Shown: one piece after another, positions 46,222 to 56,344 of the stretch
Layout of the letters: each line of letters starts with the position of its first letter
How positions within the stretch are numbered: the first letter of the stretch is position 1
Assembly (NCBI GenBank): GCA_036365515.1
Contig: CM070875.1
Location: 102,250,128-102,314,127 of the forward strand
Direction of reading: 5' to 3'
From: Torymus aiolomorphi
Taxonomy: Eukaryota; Arthropoda; Insecta; Hymenoptera; Torymidae
Length of the DNA stretch: 64,000 nt
Made by a program: the position numbers and the translations under genes
The notes under the pieces: model-generated
The model's input: the letters and a program-made list of their open reading frames with translations, nothing else
Told to the model about the DNA's origin: nothing
Database searches by the model: none

Positions 46222-46546
46222 TGTTTTTGAATGATTGACTGAAGGGTGGGATCGTAGACTGAAGGTTCAATAATTGAAGGCGTTCGTGTGGAGAATAAAG
46301 TGGTTTATTGTTGGTGTCCGTTGTGCCTTTTGGCGTACACGCGTTGCTGTTCTCTCTCGCCGTCGCGCGTGAACTGATCTGACTGCGCGGCCAGGCGCCG
46401 TCGGCCGGCGTCTTGGGAGTTGGAGGGGCGCAGAGAGCGCCGCGTGGCGAGCGCTGACTGGCTGCGCACTTGCGCAGGCCGAATATGGCCTTATAAGGCT
46501 CGATGACGTCAGCGTCTCGAGCGTTCGAGGCGATGGATCGTGAACA
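46222..46546 (-). repeat. BEL/Pao 5' LTR (coding orientation)
   Basis: 325 bp, TG...CA, next to the primer-binding-like sequence on one side and the TTTAA duplication on the other. Confidence 0.9.
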
Positions 46547-46551
46547 TTTAA

Positions 46552-47280
46552 TATAATCCTTTAAAGGTTCATAAGTATTTTAGGAACTTTGTATATTTTT
46601 AATGTTGCTTTTTTATATGTAGTTAATTGTTAGGACATAAATTTACGAAATTAAATTTTTTGACTTCTAATAATTATTTGTCATGTATTATTTACTAAAT
46701 AATAGTTAAAATTTACGAAAATTTTGATAATTTTTTATTTGGGAAAATTTTTCTTTAACATATTCTTTAAGGCATGGTGTGGTTTGTGCACATAAGAATT
46801 ATGCACATATTTATTGTGCACACTTTAGCATTGGTGTATATCTATATCTATGTGTATACTCCAATGCTAAAGTGTGCACAATAAATATGTGCATAATTCT
46901 TATGTGCACAAACCACACCATGCCTTCTTTAATGTATTACTTTTTTGTATGCTTTTCATAATTAGGAAACACATATATTTATTGTTCCTTTTATATGTTT
47001 TTTAGCACTATATATTAACATTATATGGAATATGTGAAAGATGTTAATGAACTTATAACATTTTCAAAATTTCATTACTATTTTCGTAAAATTTTAAATA
47101 TTACATATTTAAAAAAAGTTTGATTGTTATCACTTGAACATTACGAAAAATGTTATTAATAAAATTTTTCTTTAATATAATCCTTTAAGGGTTCATATGT
47201 ATTTTAGGAACTAATTGTATATTTTTATTGTTTCTTTTTTTATATGTAGTTAATTGTTAGGACATAATTTGTCATTGTTA
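46552..47280. repeat. Tandem duplicate of Helitron copy 3 tail sequence
   Basis: AAATTTACGAAAATTTTGAT, TTTTTCTTTAACATATTCTT, TTATTGTTCC and ATTTCATTACTATTTTCG occur at 39450-39769 and again at 46690-47160. TATAATCCTTTAA..TTTTAGGAACT occurs at 46552 and again at 47175. The underlying unit is about 460 bp and was present twice before BEL/Pao and the MITE inserted. Confidence 0.75.
46771..46924. mobile_element. 154-bp perfect palindromic MITE, 8-bp target duplication
   Basis: GGCATGGTGTGGTTTGTGCA and its exact reverse complement end a hairpin with about 71-nt arms and a 12-nt TA/TC loop. TTCTTTAA is duplicated (46763-46770, 46925-46932), and the duplicated host unit shows the empty site once at 39512-39519. 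An 8-bp duplication suggests hAT- or P-like mobilisation. The 60-codon frame inside is an artefact. Confidence 0.9.
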
Positions 47281-47410
47281 AACAAGGATAAATTATTGTT
47301 AAAAAAATTAATTTTTTTGACTTCTAATAATTAATTTAACTCTTAAACTTTTTTGTAAAATATTCATTAATTTTTATGAATTGAATTTAATTATTATTTA
47401 TATGCTTCAA

Positions 47411-47787
47411 TTAATAATTCATATCATACTCTTTAAGTAAGTTATTATTATACTCATTATACTTATTTTCTTCTTTTTCATATTTTTCCACCATTTCGTT
47501 TAACCTGTCAAGTTTAACGGCATCTTTTAGATTATCTACTTCATTATATTTATTTTGTTCTGGATTCCAAATCAATGGAATATGTCCTTGTGCGATATCA
47601 TTATTATATTCATTTATTTGATTAATTAAATCATGTTCATATTCATCTTTCGCATTAATATGATTTTGTAGTTGTTTATTTATTTCATCCAAATATCTTG
47701 CAAATATCTTACTACTTCGACATATATTTTCTGTGTTGGATCCCATCTTAATGGACTAGGTCTTGAATCTCCTTGATTGGCCATCTA
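47411..47787 (-). CDS. Short hypothetical ORF near the Helitron helicase
   Basis: The minus strand starts ATGGCCAATCAAGGAG (MANQGDSRPSPLRWDPTQK) at 47787 and, after a one-base shift near 47700, continues RYLDEINKQLQNHINAKDEY to the stop at 47411. The downstream frame is also open from an internal ATG (47746, 111 codons). The two halves look like a repeat: SPLRWDPTQKIYVEV and IPLIWNPEQNKYNEV, each followed by an acidic, Asn/Lys/Glu-rich helical stretch. I do not recognise a family. Located just 3' of the helicase C-terminus on the same strand, it may be an accessory Helitron ORF. An insertion (47815 solo LTR) lies immediately upstream. Confidence 0.35.
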
Positions 47788-47814
47788 TTGGCAATTGTAT
47801 TAAATATGTTACAG

Positions 47815-48218
47815 TGTAATGCGTGCGCGAGTTAGGTAATTCGAGATTCGAATTACCCGCGCTGAGCAGGCATGCTCACCGGGGGCGCGAGTGCGCGAGC
47901 ATCCTGACCGGATTAGAACGGTCTCGCGACGCGTAATATGCCCGTCGCATACCCGCGAAGCTGCTACGGCTTTATGCGAGTCACGGCAGCCATCTTCGTG
48001 TCTGCCATCGCGCAGAAAGCATCTCCTCCGTGTCTCTCGTAAGTTACGTCGTCCGCGCCGTCCTATCGTGTTTTAGTTACCGCGAGTGTAGTGGAGGCGC
48101 CGAGTAGAGCGTATGCGTGTAAGAGAGACAGAGAGAGAGCGATCCCAAGCCGCGTGAGCCACACGAGACAACGAGCGAGGAGCCGGCAGCCAGCCCGCCT
48201 GCCGACCCAATACAGCGA

Positions 48219-48267
<49 letters not shown>

Positions 48268-48907
48268 ACTGCTGTGCGAGCGACAGAGAGCGAGAGAGAG
48301 CCGAGTGCACCGGCTGCTCCTTCTTAACGTAAGTTTTCTACTCTCCTCTCGCGGGTTTATTGTAAAGACTCGCACGGAAATCGTACCGTGCAAGCTTTCT
48401 GTGCCGTGTACGTGCGGGTGCGTGTCAGCCTGCCGTACTTTAACACCGCGCGCGATATTAGCAGCTTCGCCGCGCGCCGTATCGTTCGCGTGTTTGAATA
48501 CTAACGGTCGCGTGCGAACTAACTCATAATTGTATTAATAAGCACGTGCGTTGTGCATGTAATCGTTATTGATTTTAATATACTGTGATATCTAGTTACT
48601 CGTCGCGTTGTTCATTACAACCTGTCCTTCTCTCGGATACCGCCGCCTCCGCGGGAAAACGACTCCGCCGGTCGTTTTCATATCTGAGTATAGCGGCCGC
48701 GCGCTTTACTCTTCAAGCACGCGCTTTTCACTCAGCGATCCAATTAGTTGGAAAGCGAAGTTTGCGTGCGATCTTCGCGTTGCTTTCCGGATTTCAGGAG
48801 CAGATCCCCGGGCAAGTCATTTTAGTCTGACACCCGCGGCACCGTGTTCTAGGGCATCGCTGGCCTGTGGCTTGTTGGGATTTTCCCCCACTAGCCATCC
48901 CGTTACA
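47815..48907 (+). mobile_element. Gypsy-type solo LTR, ACAG target duplication
   Basis: TGTAATGCGTGCGCGAG ... CATCCCGTTACA, 1093 bp, flanked by ACAG at 47811-47814 and 48908-48911. Contains a (GA)n run (48222-48263), splice-donor-like CGTAAGTT at about 48009 and 48330, and an Inr-like CACTCAG at 48731. Fragments of the same LTR occur at 35810 and 36456 with Gypsy RT. No internal region, so it arose by LTR-LTR recombination. Confidence 0.85.
48222..48263. repeat. (GA)n microsatellite in the solo LTR
   Basis: About 42 nt of GA. Confidence 0.95.
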
Positions 48908-49014
48908 ACAGTTAAAAATGTTTAATATCATAATATAATAAAAGAAAATAAGATAAAAAAATGTAATTAATCTAATATTTCTTTCCAAACAATATTTGTT
49001 ATTTGATTTTTATT

Positions 49015-49170
49015 TTCTGATTAATTTTGTATGTATATATTATTTGGATTTTTACATCTTGAAAGAGCAACGTATAATTGACCATGAGAGAATAAAGATT
49101 TTTTTAAAAATAATCTCATGTTATCGAAACTTTGACCTTGATATTTATTAATAGTTATAACAAAAGCTTG
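49015..49170 (-). pseudogene. Helitron helicase C-terminus, copy 3
   Basis: Minus strand: [20 protein letters not shown] then [20 protein letters not shown] and NNIYIQN*. These are helicase motifs V-VI of a Pif1-like Rep-Hel protein, uninterrupted to its natural stop. The N-terminal side is cut by the LTR starting at 49169. Better preserved than the 19345 copy and clearly a different subfamily. Confidence 0.85.
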
Positions 49171-49231
49171 TTAAGTCTTGAAAGTTGAGGATATACTCTT
49201 ATATTTATTGAATTTGTTATGGTTATATTTG

Positions 49232-49282
<51 letters not shown>

Positions 49283-49913
49283 TTATAGTACCTTTACTCT
49301 GGGCGTAGGCTCTCATAAATAATAATCAGCTGATTTGTTAGATGACTATTTATTGGCAAATCTAATTTTTATGAATAAGACAATAAGATTTACAATTTAT
49401 TCACTTGGTTTAACAATGTATAATACCGATAACGTATTAAATTGATATAATTGCTTTACTATTATTGGCTCGTATTGGCCTGTATAAAAATAATAATCGT
49501 TTCTCCTATTGTCGGCTGGAGTGGTACGGAGCTGGCGACTTTTGCACGATTACTGACTTGTATGACGTAAGTCGCCGTATTTATTACACGGTTAAATTAG
49601 GTTGAAGATGATTTAGATCATCTTATTTGGCAATGTAATTGTCTTCAATCGTATTAAATTCGGTAGTCGCATTGCGAAATGCTGATTCTAAAGTAAACAT
49701 AATACGCAAGTTTGATGACCTACTACTACGTTACGATTACCTCGTATTCAAAAATGTCAACGTTCTAAAGTTCGCTCGCTTCGGCGTGATGCCGCTTGCA
49801 TTAAAAAGCAACGTTGTCAAAATTCGCATATACGACAATTTGTATGTCAGAAAATTACTGGCGATAAATATGCATTGTTAATTTGATTTTAGAGATAAAT
49901 CACGACGTTACAC
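49169..49913 (-). mobile_element. LTR of an unidentified LTR element (minus strand)
   Basis: On the minus strand it starts TGTAACGTCGTG directly after a purine tract TAAGGGGGGAGG and ends ..CTTTCAAGACTTAACA inside the Helitron helicase, i.e. a 3' LTR of about 745 bp. It shares its far end and CTATTGTCGGCTGGAGTGG with the solo LTR at 30017. Contains a TA run at 49236-49278. Confidence 0.55.
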
Positions 49914-50345
49914 CTCCCCCCTTAGATTGTTGAATATCGTAGTGATTCAACAAATATAATAATAGTTAGCCATCAGTAATTTTCTGTTACAATAATTTCA
50001 AATTACAATTATAGGATGAAAAGTTAACTATAAATACAACAACGTCTTTCATAAAATGTTTTGAAAAATTTTTAAATAATTTCAATATGGTTCGTTTAAA
50101 ATTGTGGTTCATTTCGTACAAGAATGTTTACAATTTCCCTGTGTTGAAATTTTTTCTCTATACTAGTTGATACGTGGGTGTCAATAAATTTGCAATCAAA
50201 TAATTTTGTGGATCAAGAAATTACTGATGAGAATATGAATATCAAATGAAATTTAAGGATACGTTACGGACGTAACACCTCCCCCCTTAGACTGTTGAAT
50301 ATCGTAGAGCTTCAACAATTATAGGAATAGTTGAACCATCAGTAA
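49914..50345. repeat. Direct duplication around the polypurine tract
   Basis: ACACCTCCCCCCTTAGAYTG followed by TTGAATATCGTAG and ATCAGTAATTT occurs at 49909 and again at 50276, 367 bp apart. This suggests a duplicated polypurine-tract region or the join of two related elements. Confidence 0.7.
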
Positions 50346-50379
50346 TTTCGTGTTACAAAGGGTTCAATAGTACTAACAA

Positions 50380-50500
50380 TTCAAATAATAAAAACAATAA
50401 TAAAAATTCATATCATTAAATCCATAATAAAAATTCATATATATAAACAATAATAAAAATTCATATACAAAAACAATAATAAAAATTCAATAAATTTAAA
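50380..50500. repeat. AATAATAAAAATTCATAT tandem repeat
   Basis: Five or so imperfect copies of a unit of about 33 bp. Confidence 0.75.
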
Positions 50501-52440
50501 CAAAATTTCGTATCGTCTATAAATATAATACTTCGTTATGTGATTCTTTGTACGCAAAAAGATATCTTAAGTTGGGAGTTTTGCTGATATAATCTAGCAT
50601 ATAATGTGTTATTATCAAACTTACACTAAATCTGTGATTTAATATCATTCACTTTTAAGGAAACCTTTTGCAATAAATTCTTAATTAAATTATAAATGAA
50701 TTACAAAAACCTTCGGTGTAAAAATAACTTGTATTTTCATGAATTACTAAAACGTTACGTAATAAATATAGCATACGTTATGCATTAGAATTTCTATAGG
50801 AACATATATATTGATTGTATAAAACATTTCAACAATTAACTTATTTTATTATCGCTAATGTGTAATAATTTTGTTGTTTAGCTGTATTTACAAAAAAAAA
50901 TAGTCATTGATTAAGTTTAGAAATAATGTGCGTATTAAATAATTTTGTAGTAAATAAAATGTGAGGAGAAATATATAGGGAATGATTCAAGTGATCATTC
51001 ACTTCCCTCCCTGCTAAGATATTTGGCAAAAGGTATATTACTTTTTTCTCTTTATTTGAGTAGAATAACATTGAAGTAATTTTGATAGTACCATCATAAA
51101 AACATTTGAATAACTATATACTGAGAAAAAATTGAATTATTTCCAAAAGAAAAATTTAATTCCATTATGTAGGTATTTTTCGTGAAAAGGGAATTATTAA
51201 AGGCATCATTGTATTACCTTTCTTTGAAAATCTCAGCCGTTTTAAAAGTTCATTTTAAAACTCAAGATTTTTTCTGGCATGAGTAGCATTCACATATTTG
51301 CATTAGAGAGTATGCAGTGCGTTAGAGTAGAAAATTGCTTTACTCAATACAGTGCCGAATAGTGTATCTTGTAGGATGATCATGTCAGTATATGATGAAA
51401 CTGATCAATTCCAATACATTATATTCGATTTAATCTTGGCGACGTGAGTACAGCTACCTAAATTCTTTCTTTTTTTTGTTCTTGAACTATTCATAAAATT
51501 TCTTTTATGAATGCGAACAATTTTTGTGGGCAAATACAATCTGATTTTGCATAAAATTACAGTCAAATTATTTTTATCTATGTTTGTTAGGGTTGCAAGG
51601 TTTAGGAATGGTTTTATTTCGTTTTATTTTGGATTAGTTCTATATTTTCTTATTCAAAGATAGATAGAATAATAAGTTATTAAATTGATCCCTGAAATGT
51701 TTTCTACCTTGTGACTAAATAATTAATTAAATATTTCTATTATTTAATAACACATAATTTTTACAAATAAAACTTTTGCTTGTTTCATTAGAAAACAAAA
51801 ACTGAAGTATTAAAATACTTATTAAAATATGTAATCGCAAAATTTTTGTTTGTTGTTGTTAAAAAAGAAAAAAACAATGTATATTTTTTTTCATTGTCAA
51901 CGATTTTATTGTTAGTCGTAGTATTACTTCTAAAATCTTTCATTTGTGAATCTTTTTGCTGTTTTCGTAAAAATTTCTTAGAATTTCATTATTCAAACTT
52001 ATATTATTCCGATCGCAGTTTTATAAAGTTATCAACTTTCTTAGGAAATATAGTTGCTTTTCACAAAATTCTGACAAGTTGATACGAACAATTGTAGACA
52101 AACGGATAAGTAAGTGGTTATAATTTTAAATTGTATATTTGGTAAAATCTGGATCACCTTAGGGTTATATTCTAGTTGACCAAGGAATAGGATGGTTTTG
52201 CTTCAAATGGAAAAGTTCAGCTGCAATTATAATTCTCTATTGCTGTATTAAACTTGGAAAAATAAGAAGAGATTATGATAGATGTTAATATTTGTTATAA
52301 TATTGTCTTTGCTTGTTTCCCATAATTGGATAAAATATTATTTTGTTCATTTTAATAGCGTTGAAAATTCTTATTATGCTGATCCTTTTGAAATTTATTC
52401 ATATTTGGTTCTTTAATAGGCCATGTTTTGTCTCCCTTTT
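50501..52440. other. AT-rich, no recognised gene
   Basis: If this is the internal region of the LTR element, pol should lie here on the minus strand, but no RT, protease or integrase motif could be read. A TTCACTTCCCTCCCTGC segment at about 51000 could be another purine tract (minus strand). Confidence 0.4.
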
Positions 52441-52447
52441 TAAACTT

Positions 52448-53584
52448 TTATCTGACAGTAAATTTATTGTAGTAATCTTTAGATTTTAATTTTAATCTTG
52501 TATTTTTTACAAATTCTCTAAAATGTTTTTTATAATTAGATATCCATTTTAGTTTTTTGACGTTTTTATTAAATGTTACTTTGGTTAAAACTAACTGCAA
52601 TTGGGGTACTTTATTAGGATTTGTATTTAGATTTATTATTACGTTATGATCTTGATTATCAAAGGTCTCTTTTAGTTGACTTTTATTCTCAAGCTGTTCT
52701 TGATGTTCTTGATTATCAAATATTTTTAGACGACCTTTATTCTCTAAATGTTTATGATGTTCTTTATTATCAAACCTATCTTTTGATTGATTTTCATTTT
52801 TGAAAATTACTTTACTATTATTTAATAAGTTCTTTAGATTTTTTGTATCATTTAATAAAAACTCTTCAGAATGTATTGATCCTATATTCTCTTTTAACAA
52901 ATTTTCAAGCGAGTTTTGTTGTAATTTAGTTTCCATTTGATCATCCTCGGATTCAAATGGTTCAGCTAAAGCAAAAGTTATGTCTAAAATGACTTTAAGA
53001 TCATCATAAAAAGTTACTGTTTCTAACGAATTATTGCCTTCTTTATTATATTCATTCAAAATTTCATTCTTTTGGTTATTTATATCAAATTCATTAAAAT
53101 CAATTAAATTAATTTCATCACAATCCTTGTAAGTTTTTATATTAGATTCATTGAAATTCATTTCATCATTAGTGTCATAATTTTTTACAGTAGATTCAAT
53201 AAAATCATTTAAATTTGTTTCCATAATTTTTTCAAATTCATGATTATTTTTGCAAATTTCGTTAAAGTCTATAAAATTAATTTCATTAGTATTTCCATGA
53301 TTTTTTATAATCATATTATTATCTTTTGGTTCATCAGTGATTTCATGTATTTTTATAAAAGGTACGATAATTAAATTGATTTCTTTATCATCTTTAATTA
53401 TTGTAGATTCCTCTATGATATTAGTTTCCTGTTTATTTTTATTTACTTTATTTTCTGTAATTAGTTCATTACCATTATACCTTTCAATATTCGTTGTATT
53501 AACTTTGTTTTTCTGAATTTCTGATTCGTTAATTATTTCTTTTGTGGAATTATGGTATGATTCAACAGTATTAATACTTGTTAT
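52448..53584 (-). CDS. Acidic, Asn-rich ORF downstream of the zinc-knuckle array
   Basis: One frame is open from about 53584 (TQTITSINTVESYHNSTKE) to the stop at 52448 (LKSKDYYNKFTVR), about 378 codons; the first ATG is at 53314. It follows the zinc-knuckle ORF immediately and in a different frame, overlapping by a few bases. It is rich in Asn, Glu, Asp and Lys. It has internal repeats in two sets: NEINFIDFNEICKNN with EINLIDFNEFDINN, and RFDNKEHHKHLENK, IFDNQEHQEQLENK and TFDNQDH. The C-terminus is basic. No protease, RT or integrase motif is visible, so it is not a normal pol. Function unknown; a nucleic-acid or structural role would be guesswork. Confidence 0.45.
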   Translation of the reverse strand: MTSINTVESYHNSTKEIINESEIQKNKVNTTNIERYNGNELITENKVNKNKQETNIIEESTIIKDDKEINLIIVPFIKIHEITDEPKDNNMIIKNHGNTNEINFIDFNEICKNNHEFEKIMETNLNDFIESTVKNYDTNDEMNFNESNIKTYKDCDEINLIDFNEFDINNQKNEILNEYNKEGNNSLETVTFYDDLKVILDITFALAEPFESEDDQMETKLQQNSLENLLKENIGSIHSEEFLLNDTKNLKNLLNNSKVIFKNENQSKDRFDNKEHHKHLENKGRLKIFDNQEHQEQLENKSQLKETFDNQDHNVIINLNTNPNKVPQLQLVLTKVTFNKNVKKLKWISNYKKHFREFVKNTRLKLKSKDYYNKFTVR

Positions 53585-54530
53585 TGTTTGAGTATCTCAC
53601 ATTCTTCATTTGTATGATTCGTGCTTTTACACATTTTACAAAATTTATCTGATTTATTTTGGAGCATCTTGATTTCATGCCAATTGACTATTTGATGTCC
53701 ATTTTTATTGCAATAAGAGCATTTAATTTGTGCCGTCAGACTTTTTAATTTCCTACAATCTTTCAACGTATGTCCGGTGAATTTACAATATTCGCATTTT
53801 ATACTTTGTGCATTAAAGTTTCCCCGATAGTTACTATTTGAATTATTTGAGAAATGATGACCATTTTGATGATTTGTTCGGAAAAATCTGTTTCTATTTT
53901 TATCTGGATGTTCATAGGCTTTATTTGAAGGGTTGTAGTTGTTACTCTGGAATGTATTTTGTTGATTATTACTCCTTTTCCTACAAGTTTTTGCTGAATG
54001 TCCTGACGTGTCGCATAATTGACAAATTTCTCTATTCTGAAAGTTTTGCTGTCTTTTTTGCATAATTAAAACTTTTACGCTCTCGCAATCCGCGGTTTCG
54101 TGACCTTCATCCGCACATATCGCGCACCACATTATTTTTTCGTTTATAGGGCAGTATTTCATCCAGTGCCCGATTTTATTGCATTTCGTGCATACTGCTG
54201 ACAAGCAGTCTTTAGTTGAGTGACCCGTGCTTCCGCAATTATCACAATCAATTTCATATTTCTTTATAACAGGGCATTGAGTAGCTGTATGTCCTATGAT
54301 TTGACAATATTGGCAATAATCTTCATTTGTTTGGTTAAATGTACACTTACTACAGAATGTCCTCTATGATTACAGAGTTTACAGAAAAGTTCTATTTTAT
54401 TTTTAGCATTCTTGCAAAAATATGATATATGATCTTTACTTTTACAAAAAACACAAACTGCATTAGAGCAAAACAATGCTTCGTGATATTGATCTCGGCA
54501 AATTTGACAATAAAATACTTTAGTATAATG
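53581..54530 (-). CDS. Tandem CCHC zinc-knuckle protein (about 11 knuckles)
   Basis: Minus-strand CX2CX4HX4C knuckles in order: CQICRDQYHEALFC, CVFCKSKDHISYFC, CKLCNHRGHS.. (broken by a frameshift near 54350), CQYCQIIGHTATQC, CDNCGSTGHSTKDC, CTKCNKIGHWMKYC, CAICADEGHETADC, CQLCDTSGHSAKTC, CEYCKFTGHTLKDC, CSYCNKNGHQIVNW (last Cys lost) and CKMCKSTNHTNEEC. An Asn/Gln-rich linker (NNQQNTFQSNNYNPSN) lies between knuckles 8 and 9. Knuckles bind single-stranded nucleic acid; LTR-element Gag proteins usually have one to three. An in-frame TAA lies near 54550 upstream, so the start is uncertain. Strongly A-rich on the coding strand like its downstream neighbour. Probable Gag of an unusual LTR element; alternatives are a domesticated Gag or a CNBP-like protein. 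Confidence 0.65.
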
Positions 54531-55814
54531 ATGGTTTTATTGTTCAAAATTATAAAATATATTAGCTTGATTATTCATCATCGTTTTTTCATTTTATTAA
54601 ATGTTCGTAATTATTATTGTAGTTTATTTTTGAATTTATCTTTTATTTTGTTTATTATTGTCTTTCTTTCATTTTCTCGTTTGAGTGTTGTTTATCTTTT
54701 ATATTATAATATTTAAATATTTTTTCATTTTCTTATTTTATTATATTCACTTTTGCAATGTAACATTTTATTGTAATCTTTTTTTTATGATTCTTCATTA
54801 TAATATTCTTACTTTTATTATAATACTTTTCGTTTGTTTAGTTATTTTTTTATTATTATTTTGATTTCTTTATTTTGATTAAAAATGACTCGATTATTTT
54901 ATACACTGATTATATCTCTCATATGTTCTCTATTTTGTATCGTGTAAATTCTCTATTATTTATTTCCTTTTATTTATTTCTCTTCATTCGTTTCTTATGT
55001 TTTGTTCTTTATTTTTTTTTATTTATGTATCAGTATGGTTAGTAATCTAGTCTTAAAACTCTTAGTTTCTTTTCGAAAGCGTTCGTTTGGTTATTTATAT
55101 CGTCTACTTGCCTTTTTTTTTTTTTTTTTAATCTGGGTCACTTTGTGTCGTCTGTCTGGTTATAATCCCTTTATTACCCTTATTTCCTATGTCTTTCTGA
55201 TATGACATGATATATTACTCTCTTGCTTATGATATACTTAATATTTCTTTTAAAATATGTTTTTATTATTAGTTCAACTATTTTTTCTGTATATATTTTG
55301 TAATTGTTTATTTCACGATATAATTTATTTATTTATTTGCCACTTTTATAAACCTTTTCCCTTTGCTTAGTTTTTAGTATTTTATCTTTTATTGTTTTAA
55401 AATGTAATGTTTATTTATGCAGTTATTATTTAATTGATCAATTTGTTTAATATTATTATTCGTTTTCTTGAGCAGCGTTGATCGTTATTCTATGGTTTTT
55501 TCTGCATAATGTATTTTCGATTTATGTGATCATTCTTCTTAATTTTTGTAATTATAATTTGTTTTTATGATATTTTATTTTATGTATTGTAGTATTTTCT
55601 CTTGGTTTTACTTTTATATCTTTTTATTATTGATTTTTTTCAAATTCTTACTTGTATTAGATTGCTATTATCTTTCGCGTAATATATCTTGATTTCACTC
55701 TGTAAATTTATCTTTTCACTTGCTATTTCAGCTATAATTTGTTATATAATTTATTGTTAATAACTCGACGAGCCGTACTTGCTTATCTTCCGAAATTTGG
55801 GCGATTGGTGCTAC
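54531..55814 (-). other. A-rich (minus strand) leader or LTR-like region
   Basis: The plus strand is extremely T-rich and C/T-biased, i.e. A-rich on the coding strand of the neighbouring ORFs. No protein could be followed. It probably belongs to the same element as 52448-54530. Confidence 0.4.
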
Positions 55815-55978
55815 AATGATCCCCCCGACTTCTTACTGCAAAGCAAGAAGCTCGGACTTATTCTATGTTAGTTGTATTTATATAAGAATATTTTGCTCGT
55901 CTTTCAAGAGCTTATTTGAAAACGTTTATAGTTTGATTTAGCTGATCTAGCGAACTTTCGTTCGATCGGTACCAGAAC
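55815..55978 (-). mobile_element. Polypurine tract and LTR-start-like junction
   Basis: Minus strand: GTCGGGGGGATCAT precedes TGTAGCACCAATCGCCC, the usual purine tract-LTR arrangement, with internal sequence up to the Copia LTR at 55979. No second copy of this LTR start is in the window. Confidence 0.4.
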
Positions 55979-56323
55979 TGTTGGACAGGGCGCCTTTGGG
56001 AAGTTGGATGGTGGCAGTAATTAACAGAACACTCTTATATGCACTAATTTAGTTTATTCAACTTAAATGATGAACTCTGAATTATTCTGAATCTCTGTAT
56101 AAAACCAATATAAAATACTTCACAATGAATATAAAGACTGATATATAAGAAATGTGCTGCGCACTCTGCACTATAAAAGGTCTCAAGCGAGAGTGAAGGG
56201 GTGAGCGGCGAGAAGCGGCTCCGCGGCGCTCTCCGAGCATGAGATCGGCTCCGCGCCCAAGAGGTGGCGCCTCTCTCTCTCGTGTTCGTAGAGAAGGCGG
56301 CATGAAGCCGTATACCGCCGACA
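55979..56323 (-). repeat. Copia 3' LTR (coding orientation)
   Basis: 345 bp with TGTTGGACAGGGCGCC and ..ACCGCCGACA ends; on the coding strand it begins TGTCGGCGG right after the purine tract ATGAAGGGAGGGAG. The matching 5' LTR lies beyond the right edge. Confidence 0.8.
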
Positions 56324-56344
56324 CTCCCTCCCTTCATGTTGCCT

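Larger units (their letters stand above)
39770..46546 (-). mobile_element. BEL/Pao LTR retrotransposon with TTTAA target duplication
   Basis: LTRs at 39770-40063 and 46222-46546 both start TGTTTTTGAATGATTGACTG and end ..ATCGTGRACA. TTTAA is duplicated at 39765-39769 and 46547-46551. On the coding (minus) strand the 5' LTR is followed by TGGTCCTTCGAGCCGG (primer-binding-like), a 1.4-kb leader, gag-pol and a purine tract AAGGTGGGCGGAA before the 3' LTR. The gag-pol contains frameshifts, stops and a probable RNase H deletion, so the copy is defective. Confidence 0.93.
39084..49170 (-). mobile_element. Helitron copy 3 with preserved CTAG end, repeatedly invaded
   Basis: Minus-strand sequence ends GGGGGGCGAAGCTCCACTAG followed by T(AT)n, the classic Helitron 3' end inserted between A and T. 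Going upstream come tandem AT-rich units (39440-47280), an ORF (47411-47787) and the helicase C-terminus (49015-49170). BEL/Pao, a palindromic MITE and a solo LTR sit inside it, and another LTR cuts the helicase at 49169. The upstream half of the element is not seen in the window. Continuity across the insertions is inferred from matching empty sites. Confidence 0.6.
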
